From assembly GCA_037367405.1 (NCBI GenBank), contig JAZKJV010005542.1, positions 186,001-250,000 on the forward strand: a DNA stretch of 64,000 bases, given 5' to 3'. Shown here piece after piece: positions 24,208 through 36,415 of the stretch. The stretch's first letter is position 1; each line of letters opens with the position of its first letter. The DNA is from Ottelia alismoides. Taxonomy: Eukaryota > Streptophyta > Magnoliopsida > Alismatales > Hydrocharitaceae. The notes beneath the pieces are model-generated. The model was not told the DNA's origin, did not search any database, and worked only from the letters and a program-made list of their open reading frames with translations. A program made the position numbers and the translations under genes.

Positions 24208-25030
24208 GATCCCCTCTGTGATTATGAAGTGGCTCTTTTCTCATGATAATACTAGATTGACTTCACAACATTTCTGAAGTACTCTTCCAGGTACTCAAGA
24301 CAAGAATCGAAGCTATCACCATAGATGGAGAAGTCATCCATAAACACCTCAAGAAAACTGCCTACCATATCGGCAAAAACTGCAAGCATGCTTCTCTAGA
24401 ATGTCATTGAGGCGTTGCACAATCCAAAGGGCATTCTCTTGAAAGCATAGGTGTCGAACGGGCAAGGAAGGTTGTCTTATCTTGGTCTTTAGGGGCGATT
24501 GCCACTTGGTTGTACCCGGAGTACCCCATCCAGAAAGCAAAATAACTCCTTGCCAGCCAATCTTTTCAACACTTGATCAATGAACGGTAAGGGAAAGTTG
24601 TCCTTCTTAGTTGCTACGTTCAAATGAAAATATTCAACACATACACGCCAAGATGTCGGTACTTGAGTAGAAATCTCCTCTCCTATGTCATTTATAACCA
24701 CAGTAAGAATTGACTCCTTTGGAACTACGTGTATGGGGTTGACCCATTTGGAGTCGGAGATGGGATAAATGAAGCCTGTGTCACACCATTTCATGATTTC
24801 CTTCATGACAATGTCCCTCGGATTTGGATTCAATCTTCTTTGAAATTTACGGGATGGCTTGGCATCTTCTTCCAAGTACATGTGGTATGAGCACAATGTA
24901 GGATTTATCCCGTAGAGATCTGAAACATGCCAACCAAGTGCCTTGTGTTTTTTCTCTAAAACCTCGAGGAGTCGAAATTCTTGGTTCGGAGTCAGCATGT
25001 TGTTGATGATGACTACATACATGTATTTTG
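24208..25030 (-). pseudogene. reverse transcriptase of element C
   Basis: The RT copies element RNA into DNA. Recognisable landmarks in order are KALGWHVSDLYGINP, RRLNPNPRDIVMKEIMKW, FIYPISDSKWVNPIHVVPK, FPLPFIDQVLKRLAGKE and the catalytic EVFMDDFSIYGD (about 24315-24345). A frameshift near 24490-24540 splits the finger-palm part from the FMDD box. The pattern of motifs is that of plant Athila-lineage gypsy RT. Both catalytic Asp residues are intact but the reading frame is not. Confidence 0.9.
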
Positions 25031-25348
25031 TATCCGTAAGAAATGCATACTTCAGGGCTTACTAGAAGTGGATTTAGTTCTGATTTTGATCTGGCCACCG
25101 TCTCAATCACTTCTGAAACGGTGCTGGTGGAAGGATGCTCTGCCTGAAGTTTCATAAGATCGCTGACCTCAATGTCCTGTTGAGATGCTGACAATGTATT
25201 GAACGGATTTTCTTTGGGCTCATTGTGTTCGGACTGGAGTGAATCATCAGAATTTAAAAGTTGCATCAACAAATTGGAATCTATCTCCCAAATGTCATCG
25301 TAGCTTGCATCGACTGTACTTCCAGGTCTCCTCTAGAGGGAGGATTTC
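25031..25348 (-). pseudogene. PR-RT linker of element C
   Basis: Polar, Ser/Glu-rich sequence (for example LQAEHPSTSTVSEVIETVARSK) joins protease to RT, partly in another frame. B has a longer acidic linker in the same place. No domain is recognised. Confidence 0.6.
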
Positions 25349-26237
25349 CTATGTCCATGGATCATTCAAGGAGATTGGTGTATCTCTAATTTCTGTAATG
25401 AAGTCATTGTCTGCTTCAGACGGTGTTGCATGACCCTTATCAATTACGACCTTGGGCTCGCTGATCTTGTCTATGGTAATTCTATTATTGCCCGAGCAGA
25501 AGGTGATCTTCCCAAACCCATAGTCAACCATGACCTCTGAAGTGTATAGGAATGATTGGCCAAGGATGATAGGAGTCTTGAGTTAAGTTGTAGGAGAGTC
25601 CATATCAAGGACTACAAAATCAACTAGAAATTACATTTCACGTACCTTTACCACAAGTCTTCCAAATGACCTCAAGGTTGCATGACGGATCGATCAACAA
25701 AATGAAGGATCTTTGTGTCTACTTGAGTGGACATTGCCCAAATTCTTGCAGTAGTGAAAAAGGCAGAAGGTTGATAGAAGAACAGTTGTCAAGCAATGTT
25801 CGCTCGAAGACTTAATCGAAAATCTTGGAACTGATTAGACGTGCTCCATTGTCTTTCTTTTTCTGTGAGAAATTGTTGATGGATGTTATTGTGTTCGTGG
25901 TGAGAACGTGCTTCTCAACCTATCGACGTTTGTTGTTCCGTGTTGGTCGATGCTTGTTTGTACACGCCTCTTTTAGCCCTTTCTTCACAGAGGGCATGTA
26001 TTCCATGGCCTTTACCAATGGAATCTCAATAGATAAATTGTTAATAATGTCCACAACTCCTGGGTCAGATAATGCACTTTTTTCTTTTTGCAATTTTTTG
26101 TATTTTTCAATTGCATCAGGAAAAGGAATGACTAAAATCAGAAACATTGTTCTTATTTACAACAAAATTCTTGTCCACAATATCTTGTACATTGATGAAT
26201 ATGTTATTCATAACTCTTAAAGTTGAAAATAGAGTCT
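25349..26237 (-). pseudogene. protease of element C with altered active site
   Basis: This aspartic protease would process the polyprotein. From its N-terminus: IPLVKAMEYMPSVKKGLKEA (about 26000-26060), a basic stretch, HVLTTN, then the active-site segment ERTLLDNCSSINLLP (about 25750-25795) where related copies read LLDSGSSINLLP. Asp is kept but the following Ser-Gly has become Asn-Cys, which should inactivate it. VDFVVLDMDSP and PIILGQSFL, the later conserved parts, follow at 25520-25620. Several stops are present. Upstream sequence including gag is missing, replaced at 26238 by LTR G1 in the opposite direction. Confidence 0.8.
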
Positions 26238-26744
26238 TGTTACCGAGTATTTAGCAGCATATTTCCCTTTATCTTGCATATTAAGCATTCCAGCATGCAT
26301 ACATAATACATGCATTTTAGCATTCATATTTACATTAAATAAGAAGCCCAACTCATCTGTAAATATTCACCTATTTATCTGTATTTTATATTCCCTCAAA
26401 AGTCAATAAAACTAGTCCTACCATGTATATTACTAACTAAGAATACAAGGCAAAAGGGGACGGTTTTTATCTTGTAAAAATACCCAATAAAAATCCCAAA
26501 CCCAGTTGAAGACCCCAAACCTTAGAATGCAATTATCTACCTCATACAACTCCGATCTAGGTCTACTCACTTTCAGATTAATACACATTCAGATACCTTC
26601 AAAATGAGACCAATTTCATTTAAATCGGAGCTTGTATGCAAAACTTGGGTTTTTGGGCCCCTCTGTGTACTATATGTATGTATATTTGTACTCTTATATT
26701 TTTATCATATTTGACCTCATCTTCATTTTTGGTCAACATGGAAC

Positions 26745-26769
26745 TTGTAGATCTCATCGAGATCTACAA
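26745..26769. repeat. TTGTAGATCTC palindrome in U3
   Basis: TTGTAGATCTC and GAGATCTACAA form a perfect 11-bp inverted repeat with a 3-nt centre. It is repeated in G2 (near 31127), E (11950-11993, minus) and, decayed, in L (near 388) and A (near 41540). Confidence 0.8.
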
Positions 26770-27577
26770 CTTTCATGTTTTGAGTTTTTCCAAATTTGGC
26801 CTCTTTCTCTCTCTAATTCACCACTCTAATTCAGCCATTCAGAACAGGCTACATGGCGCCCTCTGATTGCGCCACGCGGCTCGCTCCATTGCGCGCCACA
26901 CGACCTCCATACCCCGTCGTCTGATCTCGTCTCCTCTCTCTTGATCTGGGCCATCCATTCCTGCTGTGATCACTACCCTTCGTTCAGATCCTGGCATCCA
27001 TCATAGCCGCTCGCCAGCACCGTGCCCCTCTGCATGACGCGTGTTGTGCTAAGAGCCCTTCGATCTTCGTTAGAATCCCTCAATCCTGGCCACTCATCTC
27101 GCACGACATCTGGACCCTTCGATCAGAGACTCAAGAGTTCATCCCGGTCATCAGTCTTCGCCTAAGCCCTAACGTGCCATGTGGCGTCTCATGGATCGCA
27201 CGATCATGTCCTCAATACTTCATCCCGATCGCACGCCAGCGTCGCGCCCTGCGCCCTTGATCTCAGCACTTCTGATCAGATCCCAGCCGCCCCGTAGCAC
27301 CTAAGTCTCCGTCATTGGATCGCAAGATCCAACAGCAGAGACGTCGTCTTCTACCTCCCACAATTCCCACGCCCACGTCGTCCACCTTGCACACAAGCTA
27401 CGCCCTTTCTATTTTCAGCCTCACTCTGGCCATCCTCTCCGCCCTCTATCACCTCCACCTTGTAGCCCACTCTTCCCTCATCCTCGCCGACCTCTTCAAT
27501 CGCCATGAGATTCAACCTCGTCGCCCCACGACCTCCACCAACCTCTCCCTCCATCACCTGGACCTTCACCTCAAACC

Positions 27578-27585
27578 TATAAATA
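27578..27585 (+). promoter_or_regulatory. TATA box of LTR G1
   Basis: TATAAATA at the start of the transcribed GC-rich part. The same box is at 52564-52571 in G2. Confidence 0.7.
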
Positions 27586-27833
27586 CTCCGCCCCGTCGAA
27601 CTTCAGCCGGATCCGATGATTCGAGAGAAGAGAGGTTGAGCCCCTTTAACCTACAGGTGACAATTGAAGGAGACAAGTAAAGCGACGACAACCTTTCAGG
27701 CGAGATCCGTGGCATCACCATTGTCGCATCGCGAGATTCCAATTGGACTTGCTCAGCTTCGAAGGACTCTGCCATCCTTCTCGAGGCCAAGACGGAAGCC
27801 GCACACCGCGGCTCCACTTTCAGTGAATAACAG

Positions 27834-28026
27834 GTAAGTAATCCATCTCTTTTTCCTTTTCTTTTCATTTTTATCTAACAAATTATCTTCCTTATTGTTT
27901 TATCATCATCACATAAAAATTACACCATCACTGAATCAACACATTTCCAGCTTCTCGTTTTCATTACTATTTCCTGTTAAAAAAATAAATACAACAAAAA
28001 TATAAAAACAAAAAAATAAACTGTAG
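27834..28026 (+). other. intron-like segment in LTR G1
   Basis: The donor CAG/GTAAGT is near the plant consensus, the 193-nt body is T- and A-rich against GC-rich flanks, and it ends CTGTAG/G. G2 breaks off at the equivalent donor position and continues with the gag ATG, so the donor may also be used for a longer leader intron. Use in vivo is an inference. Confidence 0.45.
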
Positions 28027-29375
28027 GTTCATCTACTTGACTGCAACCTCCAGCAGCGCCGCCATCCTCTCGCACGGGCGGCCATCCAGCCTGCAGCCAT
28101 CAGCGGCACCCGCGCACTCTCCCCTAGGCACTCCATCCGCCCTCTTGTCCCACGCAGGTCAGCTGCCGCCCTTGCCCCAACCCTGCCAGCATTGACTGTC
28201 ATGCCCTCCCCTGGCCGCAGGCCTCCAGACCACGCGCGGTTGTCAACCACGTAGGCCTTTAGACCGCGCTCGGCCGCCAGCCACGCATCGCTCTGCCCCT
28301 CGTCGCCCAAGCACGTCGCCTCGCTCACCCCCGACCTCTGTCGCCTGCCCGCAGGACCGCCGCTGACCCAGCCCCTCCTTTGACGACTATCGACCTTCGT
28401 CAGCGGGCACGTCGCCCCCTCAGCCATCGCGGTGTCTCCATGCGAGAGCCGCCCAGCGACAGCCGCCCCGCGCCTACCACGCGCCCTACTCCACGGTGTT
28501 GCACTGCCCTGGGTTCGCGCGTCAATTCTCCCATCGTGCTTCCGTTCTAGCTCGCTCCTGGCGCACCGCCGCCTGCTCCGCATCGCGCAGCCGCCGCCAC
28601 GCGACATACGTGCCACCCTCCGAATGCCGCCGCTGGCGCGACCGCCGCGCTCCCACACCCTTCGCGCATCGCCTCGTGAGTTCCGCCCTAGCCGCGTCCC
28701 CCACGACCTTGCCGCTTAACATGCGGGAGAAGAAAAGTAAAGGTCCATTTTTTATTTTTTTTATTTTTTGTGAAAATTGCACTTTCACCCTTGAAGTTCC
28801 CTTATTTGCAAAAGTACCTCTGTGCACACCTGTTTGTTTATTATTTCAATTCTGTATTGCATTGATATCCTTGACTTCGCATGGTAATTCGTACCTCAAA
28901 AGAGCATCATTTTATTCAATAAAAAAACATTTTGTAGAGAAACTAAATCTTTACCTTGTGGCTATTTATTTGTACTTTTGTGATCATTAGATTATTTATT
29001 AAAAATCAGAGATAGAAAATCAAAGATATTTTGCCCATTTAAGCTCTGAAATTCGTACAGCCACGTTTCTTCCTCTAAAAATTGTGAAACAATTGTAGAT
29101 GATGTCTCTGATTGCTCTTTAACTACTTTCCTAGTTTCATCGAAATTAGAGTTGTCTTGTGCATGAAATAAAATTCTAGAGTGATTTCTGTAATTGATTT
29201 TTAATTAATTCCACGAATAATATTTTTTAGAAATTCCAAATCTCTTGGATTCCTTATTAAAGTATATATTTGAGATAAATAGCTCTCTAGATAATTTGAT
29301 TTAGTGGATTAATTAGGAACTAAATACTCATAGTCACTCTGTTTTCAGTAAAGAATTCATAAAAAAATCATCATT

Positions 29376-30621
29376 TGATTGACCACGTATCTACCCTTGT
29401 TAATTCCATCAAATTAATGGTCAAATTCGTGTCGTTCATTATAGTTAGGTAAATATAGACTAATCAAAAACCACTTTTAATTAAAGTTCAATTAATCACG
29501 AGCGGCAAATTTATTTTACTTGGGAAAACCCAAGGTCGAACTCATGGAGGCAGCTGTCTCCTTAGGTAAATTTTCAAGCGAATTTCAGAGGTCAGATTTT
29601 CAGATGATTCTTTTTGGTATTTTTCAACAATTTTTATACAATTTAAAGAAAGACAATGCAATATCAAGCTAGTTTACAAGATAAATAAGAACTGTAGACA
29701 AATGAAGATCAAAAATTATGAAACTTGACCATAATGTTAAATGCAATGAAATTAAACGACATTAATTTTTTTGGATTTTTCTGAAACTTTATGAATTGCG
29801 AATTAAATATGAATGCAAGGTGATATTTACAAAATTAATTTTAATAAATACCAACACACAATATTTCTAGATATAAAAATTATCCTAGATAAATCTAAGT
29901 ACGATGAATCCAAGAAAATCGATAAACTTAAAATTCTATGTTAATTGGAAGTTTAAAAAATCAATTAAGGAAATCACAATTTAAAATATTGAGGCCTCGG
30001 GATGCGTGCAAATGCAAAGATTTTTGGGCACAATGTAAACTAAATTATCCTAAGTCTAATGTGAATTTTTGATTTTTTGGAGCAACAGAGGATTTACTAT
30101 GAATTAAAAGGCATCAAATGGGAAAATTATTGAAAAATTTCACCAATTTAATAATAATAAAATCCACTGATGTTACAAAAATCAGACAAGTGTCACATAC
30201 GAAAGAGGTCAAGTTAAGCTACACAATGTAATTTTTAGAACTTAAAAATGATGCTAAATGAGTACCTAAATATGCGTGCAAAGATAGGGACTAAATTGCA
30301 AATATAGAAAATAAATTACTAAAATCGAAATATGCTGACAGGAACTCAAATGCAATTAACTATACGGGGACATATATGCAAAATACCCACCGAAACACGT
30401 ACGCCTCACGTAGTGCTCCTGGCAGGGATTGAAATGTAATTTTCAAAACCTCCAAGCGCCTCAATGCAAAATACCCAGACCACACGTGAGAAACACGAGG
30501 GGACCCAGGCTCGGGAGATGTCGGAGGCTCGGAGGTCGGATCGGGGGCGCTATAGGCTGGGACGTGGCTCTGGCTAGCTTCGGGGGTCCGAGCCTAATGG
30601 TCGGGGAGGAGGCACGAATTC
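29376..30621 (-). mobile_element. LTR J fragment (R-U5 part), minus orientation
   Basis: On the minus strand it ends GTGGTCAATCA at 29376, abutting LTR G1. The GAGTTCGACCTTGGGTTTTC motif (about 29530) is the U5 signature of the other LTRs. Toward 30470-30610 it becomes GC-rich, as expected for the transcribed middle. It is cut at about 30621 by the start of G2. The U3 half is not in the window. Confidence 0.6.
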
Positions 30622-31529
30622 TCGAGTATTTAGCAGCATATTTCCCTTTATCTTGCATATTTAGCATTTAGGTATGCATACATAATACATGCATTTTATC
30701 ATTCATATTTGCATTAAATAAGAAGCCCAACTCATATGTAAATATTCACCTATTTATTTGTATTTTATATTCCCTCAAAAGTCAATAAAGCTAGTCCTAC
30801 CATGTATATTACCAACTAAGAATACAAGGCAAAAGGGGACGGTTTTTATCTTGTAAAAATACCCAATAAAAATCCCAAACCCAGTTGAAGAACCCAAACC
30901 TTAGAATGCAAATATCTACCTAATACAACCTCCGATCAAGGTCTACTCACTTTCAAATCAATACACATTCAGAGACCTTCAAAATGAGACCAATGTGAAT
31001 TAAATCAGAGCTTGTATGCAAAACTTGGGTTTTTGGGCCCCTTTATGTACTATATGTAGATATTTGTACTTTTGTATTTTTGTATCATATTTGACCTCAT
31101 CTCCGTTTTTGGTCAACATGAAACTTGTAGATCTCATCGAGATCTACAACATTCATGTTTTGAGTTTTTTCCAAATTCGGCCTCCTTCTCTCTCTAATTC
31201 ACCATTCTCATTCAACCATTCAGAGTAGGCCACATGGTGCCCTCTGATTGTGCCACGCTGCCCACTCCATTGTGCGCCACATGCCCTCCATACCCCGCCG
31301 TCCGATCTCGTCTCCTCTCTCTTGATCTGGGCCATCCATTCCCGTTGTGATCACCGCCCTTCGATGAGAGCCTGGGATCCATCACAGCCGTTCGCCAGCG
31401 TCGTGCCCCTCTTGCGCCACGTGGCGGCCTCTGCACCATTCAATCTCGCCTTCACATCTTCATCTCCACCGTTCATCATCCAGATCACCTCCACCGCCCG
31501 ATCGACCCACCAACTTTATCATAGCCGCA
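30622..31529 (+). mobile_element. LTR G2, first part (U3), interrupted by element B
   Basis: Nearly the same sequence as G1 from CGAGTATTTAGCAGC onward. The last bases before element B, ATCATAGCCGC, match G1 at about 27001-27011, and the first bases after B (51971) match the next G1 bases, so this is one LTR split by B. It has about 120 nt more than G1 before the break, which looks like a local duplication around CATAGCCG / CACAGCCG. Confidence 0.8.
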
Positions 31530-34500
31530 TGATGAGCATGAACTTTCGTGATCCGGGTAAAGGTATAAATAAAGGTCATAGCGACCCGAACCTCAAAGCT
31601 CAGTCAACAAGTCAATCAAGGCCACCAAAATGAGATAAATCAAACAAGTCATTCCAAATAGCGGTCTAGCTATTTATTTAACCTAGTATAGCTACCAGGG
31701 TCGAACTCAAGGAGCACAAACTGGGCAAGTCCTACGAAGTGGTCAGAAATCAAAATAAAAATAATAAAATATTTTTTTGGTGGATTTTTAGGTTTTTAAT
31801 TTTTTTGTAATTTTTAATAATGAGAAAAGGAATAAAGCAAGGTAAAAGGGCACAAACCAACAATTATTAAACACACAAGAACAAGTCAGAAAATTGAAAT
31901 AAAAATATTTTTGGATTTTATGATTTTTCAAGTGTTTTTGATGTTTTTTCTCAGATTTTTATGATTTTTAGTTATTTTTCTAAAAATGAAAGAAGGTGAA
32001 AAATTAGGAATAATGTGCAGCCAGAATCTAAAGGCTATTTAAAAATGGATAAATAGCTATAAAAGTCTAGCAACAATTTTATGAAAAAGTACAAGTAAAA
32101 ACTGAACTACATGAAAAGCAATTCTTTTTTTATTTTTAGGAATTTGTAATGTTTTTTATGAGTTTTTGAGTGTTTTTCGATTTTTATAAGTCCAAATGCA
32201 GCAAAAATTTCATAGAAACAAAAAGGCCACAAAACAAGATAACACTGTTTTTTTAGAATTTTTGGAGTCTTTTTAATATTTTTAGTTGATTTTTAAATTC
32301 AAACAAGAGAAAAATAAGGGGTTTTTGAATTTTTAAAAATATAAAATGAAAACAAAAATGTTCCAAAAATTCACTAAAATTTTTACACAATGGCGGGATT
32401 TACACAGTGGCAGGAGCCACGTTTCCAAATTTCAAGAGATTTGGAGTCAATTTGCTATTTTATTCAACCAATCAAAGGCTCACAGCACACGGGGACCTAA
32501 GTGCAAATAATAAAAACTATCTAGCCAAATAATAACATTCGGAAGAAGTGTAGGACTGGAAATGCAAAAATCCCAAAAGCGCATGAGGAAGGCACGTGTT
32601 TCACACACAGAGGGGCATAAATGTAATTCCTTTTTATAAAAATCCAAACGGTAACAACAATAAAGTGCAGGAGAAAATGTGCAAATATGCCAGGAAGCGT
32701 GTGACAGACACATGCTACACGTTCACAGGGACTAAATTGCAAATAAAATAAACTCAAGGCCCCACATGCAAATTATTCAAGGTAAAAATACTTCTAAAAA
32801 TATTTACAGGACTACGAACTAAATGTAAAACTAAGGAGGTCCTTAGTGTAAATTAACACTTTATTAGAGATCCAAAGTTCAAGGAGCTTCGCGTGAGATC
32901 GGACGGCTGTGATTGGTTGTACCCCTTCGGCGATGGACGCTCAGGATTAGATCCTCAGATAGATCCAACGGTTGCGATCCTTGGATGATGGACGATTGGG
33001 ATCAGAACTGGTGAGGATGCTTGATCGGACGACTAGGAGGGTCCCTGGAAGAACAACTCCTCGGCGAACTTCGACCGGCCAATACACGCACCTGGGGGCT
33101 CCTCCAATGCTGCTCTGAGAGGGGAAATGATGCTCGAGGTCGTCCGCAGCTATTGATGATCTCCGATGAGACCAAGGATGCCTAAGGCAGCCCGGCAACG
33201 CTAAAGTATCTGGAGCGTTGTGCCTCAATGGTTGAACTCCAGTTGAGGTCCATTCGCGGTCAAACCTGCACAGGACGAAAGCTGGGTCGAGGGCAAAGTG
33301 CCTCGACCCGGTTACCGGCGGAATGGGTGGCTGGGCGAGGCGGAGCGAGACCTTCCGGCGATGTGACGGCTGAGGAAGGTCGGGAACCTATTTCAGGGTG
33401 AACCAGGGGGAGTGAAGGGGCGTAGAAGGTGGAACGGAGTTTGGTGAAGGTGATGGTATGGTCGGATTCAAAAATGGGTGATCGGAGAACGCGGGACAAT
33501 CCGATGAAGGTCTGGTGGTCGGAATCTAAAGATCGAAATCTAAAGAAGGCTAGATGCTATCGAGGGAACCTGATGGCTGAAAGCATCTGTGCTAGAGCCT
33601 GGAGGTCAGCTACCACCTGGGATCATCACCTCGATGGAATGACACTTCCAGAGGCTCAAGCTCACCGGATGGCGAAGCACGGCAAGATGGCTCGCCGGAC
33701 CTAGGGCTATGGGCTTCAAAGCCTCACTGCAACACTCCCCTACACTCGTCACTCGAGGAGGAGAATGGAGGTCACTGCGATCGAAGACGATGGCCGACGA
33801 TGCGTGAAAAGGTGCGGCTCCAGATGACTATATACTTGATGATGGTCCGAGAAGATGGGAGTGAGGCACGCGGATTGAGGAGCAGACCCCTAAGAGAATA
33901 GGCGGGCGCGGATCATGGACCTGTCCTCGACAATCGAAGTATGAATTGAGAGGGAGTGGTGATCAGATCAGTGATGGAAAATTCGACGAAATTGGGTCGG
34001 CACCGGATCCGGGTGAGAAGTGGTCCAGGGGGGGAGTTGACCGAGGGTCAAGAATCCCCCGTGGACCAATCAAATAATTCTAAAGTCAAAAATACTTATA
34101 AATTAAATTAAAAACAGAGGACGGTTTTATTTAATTACAAAATGAAAATATTTATTATTTTTCAAATTTTTTAGTGATTTTTGTTTATTTTTTTGAAAAA
34201 TAAATTAATTTATATACATAATATAATATTATAGACAGGTATAAAATACCTATGTATTTTATACTTATAGTTTTATTTTCTTATTTTTGTATAAATACTC
34301 CAATTTTATATTTTATTTATTTACAACATAAAATTTAGAGTATAAAATAATTTTTATATTATTTTTATTTATTATTTACAAGAGTGAAATAAATAGATAT
34401 AGATACATATATACATGGTATGTATAATGTGAAGAGAGAAATTATTTTATATTTGTTTTTATTTTCTTTTTCTCATTTTTATTTTATTTTTAGAAATATA

Positions 34501-34855
34501 TACAAATTAATAAAAACCTATTTTTATTTTTGCTTTTATGAAAGTAAAATATATACATGAAGGAGGAATATATATAAGATGAATGGCCCTATCTCTCTCT
34601 ACTTGTTTTATTTTGTGGTCAGGCCAATGCTTGGCCCTCCCTTGGGTTCGGGTCACTCGATATTTATTCTAAATATCTCCCTTCTTTTTCTTTCTTCTTT
34701 ATTCTTTTATTTTGGCACAAATACATGCTACTTATTCATATTTACACAAAGCATGCATTTTGGTAACTTATTGTATTTACAATCATATACATGGTATTTT
34801 GCCAAGATATCTAGCTAAAATAAAAGAATAAAGAGTGATGAATGGGGATTCATCA
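31530..34855 (-). mobile_element. 3' LTR of element B
   Basis: On the minus strand it starts with the perfect hairpin TGATGAATCCCCATTCATCA after the polypurine tract and ends GCTCATCA at 31530, giving 3326 bp. Parts are U3 (34855-34090), a GC-rich middle (34080-32880) with a possible TATATAG box at 33828-33834, and U5 with the TTGAGTTCGACCCTGG motif near 31690. The flank CCGCA (31525-31529) pairs with TCGCA (51971-51975) as a probable 5-bp target duplication with one C/T difference. Confidence 0.85.
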
Positions 34856-36045
34856 CCCCCCTATACTTTACTTTTACTAGTCCCTTAGAAAACACTTATT
34901 TGAAAAAGAAGTGAAAAAGAGAAAGAAAAAGAAAAAGAATGGAAATCAAGGTTGATTATTAAACTTTCCTTCATTAAATTGGAATATGGAGCTCAGTCGG
35001 ACCTTTGGATTATTAATTTATCGGAACCTTATTTGGACTTAAGATTAAAACTCAACAGCCTCTATGTTCTACCAATCTATGGTCAAGACTCCTCAATAAT
35101 CCAGATCAGAACAAGTCCACATACACAAACTCTAATGACCATGAATCTTTCCTTATACTGTGTAAGTGATATGTAGCTCCACACCCCAGAAATGACAAAG
35201 CAACAACCCCCCTTAACAAGGTAACTCTAATGCCTCAATCTAGAAACTCTTTCCTCGAGGAGCGGGGTATTCCCTTCTAAGTTCAAGTACAACCGGCTCA
35301 AGAGGAGGGCGAAGAAGAGAATGGACCATGACCAGTGTAGCCATGTATCCCTGGGAGCCCAACTAGTGTTGCTGAGTCTCCCGCTGTAAGCTTCATGAGA
35401 AGGTCATGTGTAACATAAACTTTGCTTTATTTGACTATATACGCTCTGGTGGGTATTTTATTTTCAATCAGACCCACCACTTTTTTGGAGCTTTTCTTTC
35501 TTTGCACATTTTTTATGTGCATATGTACAACATATCTACATGGTGCAGCATATATACATAAGGAGTTTTTCCTCTTGAGCCAGTAGACTATCCCTCTTTT
35601 GAAGCTTTATTGCAACCCACAACTCCTGTCTTTAGACTTCATCACCACCATACCAAGTTGAGACGCACTTCCTTCACTATAAGAAGAAGATAGGTTCTGC
35701 CTAGAAGTACTACCCTCATATGCTACCCCAAGCCAAAGGAAATTACCTCCTCACCACCTCATCCGTGGAGAGATATGTGTAATGTGCTGGTGCAAGTAAA
35801 GTCATTGTCTCTGAGAGTCATGTGTGCGTTGTTAAGTGTTCTACTTAGGATCATCAAGATGGCATATGCTCATAGCCCAGTGGACCCAAAGAATTAAGTC
35901 CCAAATAGACCTGAAAAGTCCTAACCCTAAGCCCTATAAGGTTCCTCTTAGAATTAGGTGGATTAAGGTCTTGACCGAGCTCCATTTTCCAATTTAATTC
36001 CAGGCCAATTTAAATGTCAATCAAGATTCAGGAAACTGTTCACAT
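34856..36045 (-). other. PPT and 3' untranslated region of element B
   Basis: AAAGTATAGGGGGG on the minus strand (34856-34869) touches the LTR start. The next 1.1 kb matches element C's 3' region and has no conserved frame. A 74-codon plus frame here is antisense and not called. Confidence 0.75.
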
Positions 36046-36400
36046 ATTTACAAATATGTAATCTTTACAAGATTTTTGCAAAATGTGCAAAAATCTTTAA
36101 AAATGTTTCAAAACATAGATATATGCATGAATGCGAAGTTTTGCAAAATCTTTACACAAATTTAAACAAGGTTTTTGCAAACTTTTTATTTTTTGTATCA
36201 TTTTATAAAAAATTTGTACTATATAAATAATTTTGATATCAAAATATTTATACACTATTTACACAAATCATTTTTACAAACATTTGTACAAAAATAATTT
36301 TTATAAATAGTTATGTATATGCAAGAAGAATTTTATGTACAAGGAAAAATTTTAAATTTTTATGGTTTTTGGGTAAAAGAATTTTAGCCATTTTTATTTA
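36046..36400 (-). repeat. TTTTGCAAA-type short-word tract, element B
   Basis: Short words such as TTTTTGCAAA, TTTACAAA and TTTACACAAA recur through 350 nt. Same position as in D, E, C and A. Confidence 0.6.
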
Positions 36401-36415
36401 TTGACACACTCACAC

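Larger units (their letters stand above)
26238..29375 (+). mobile_element. LTR G1, plus orientation, cut at 29375
   Basis: AT-rich U3 (26238-26830), GC-rich middle with a TATA box (26830-27833), a short AT-rich intron-like gap, a second GC-rich block (28027-28725) and AT-rich U5. The same sequence recurs in G2 (30622-31529 plus 51971-52620). The left edge is uncertain: G1 and G2 share sequence only from CGAGTATTTAGCAGC onward, and only G1 has a TG just before (26238). U5 stops at 29375 where an opposite-strand LTR end (J) begins. The 209-codon minus frame at 28029-28658 is a by-product of high GC. Confidence 0.7.

Noticed and set aside
28029..28658. 209-codon minus-strand open frame in the GC-rich part of LTR G1
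   Set aside because: Arg/Ala/Gly-rich composition follows from GC content, open frames exist on both strands over the same DNA, it is antisense to the LTR and shows no domain.
31600..31640. second primer-binding site at the end of LTR B (TGGTGGCCTTGATTG on the minus strand)
   Set aside because: Only the first bases resemble the tRNA-Asp complement, and the target-site match places the LTR end about 80 nt further, at 31530.
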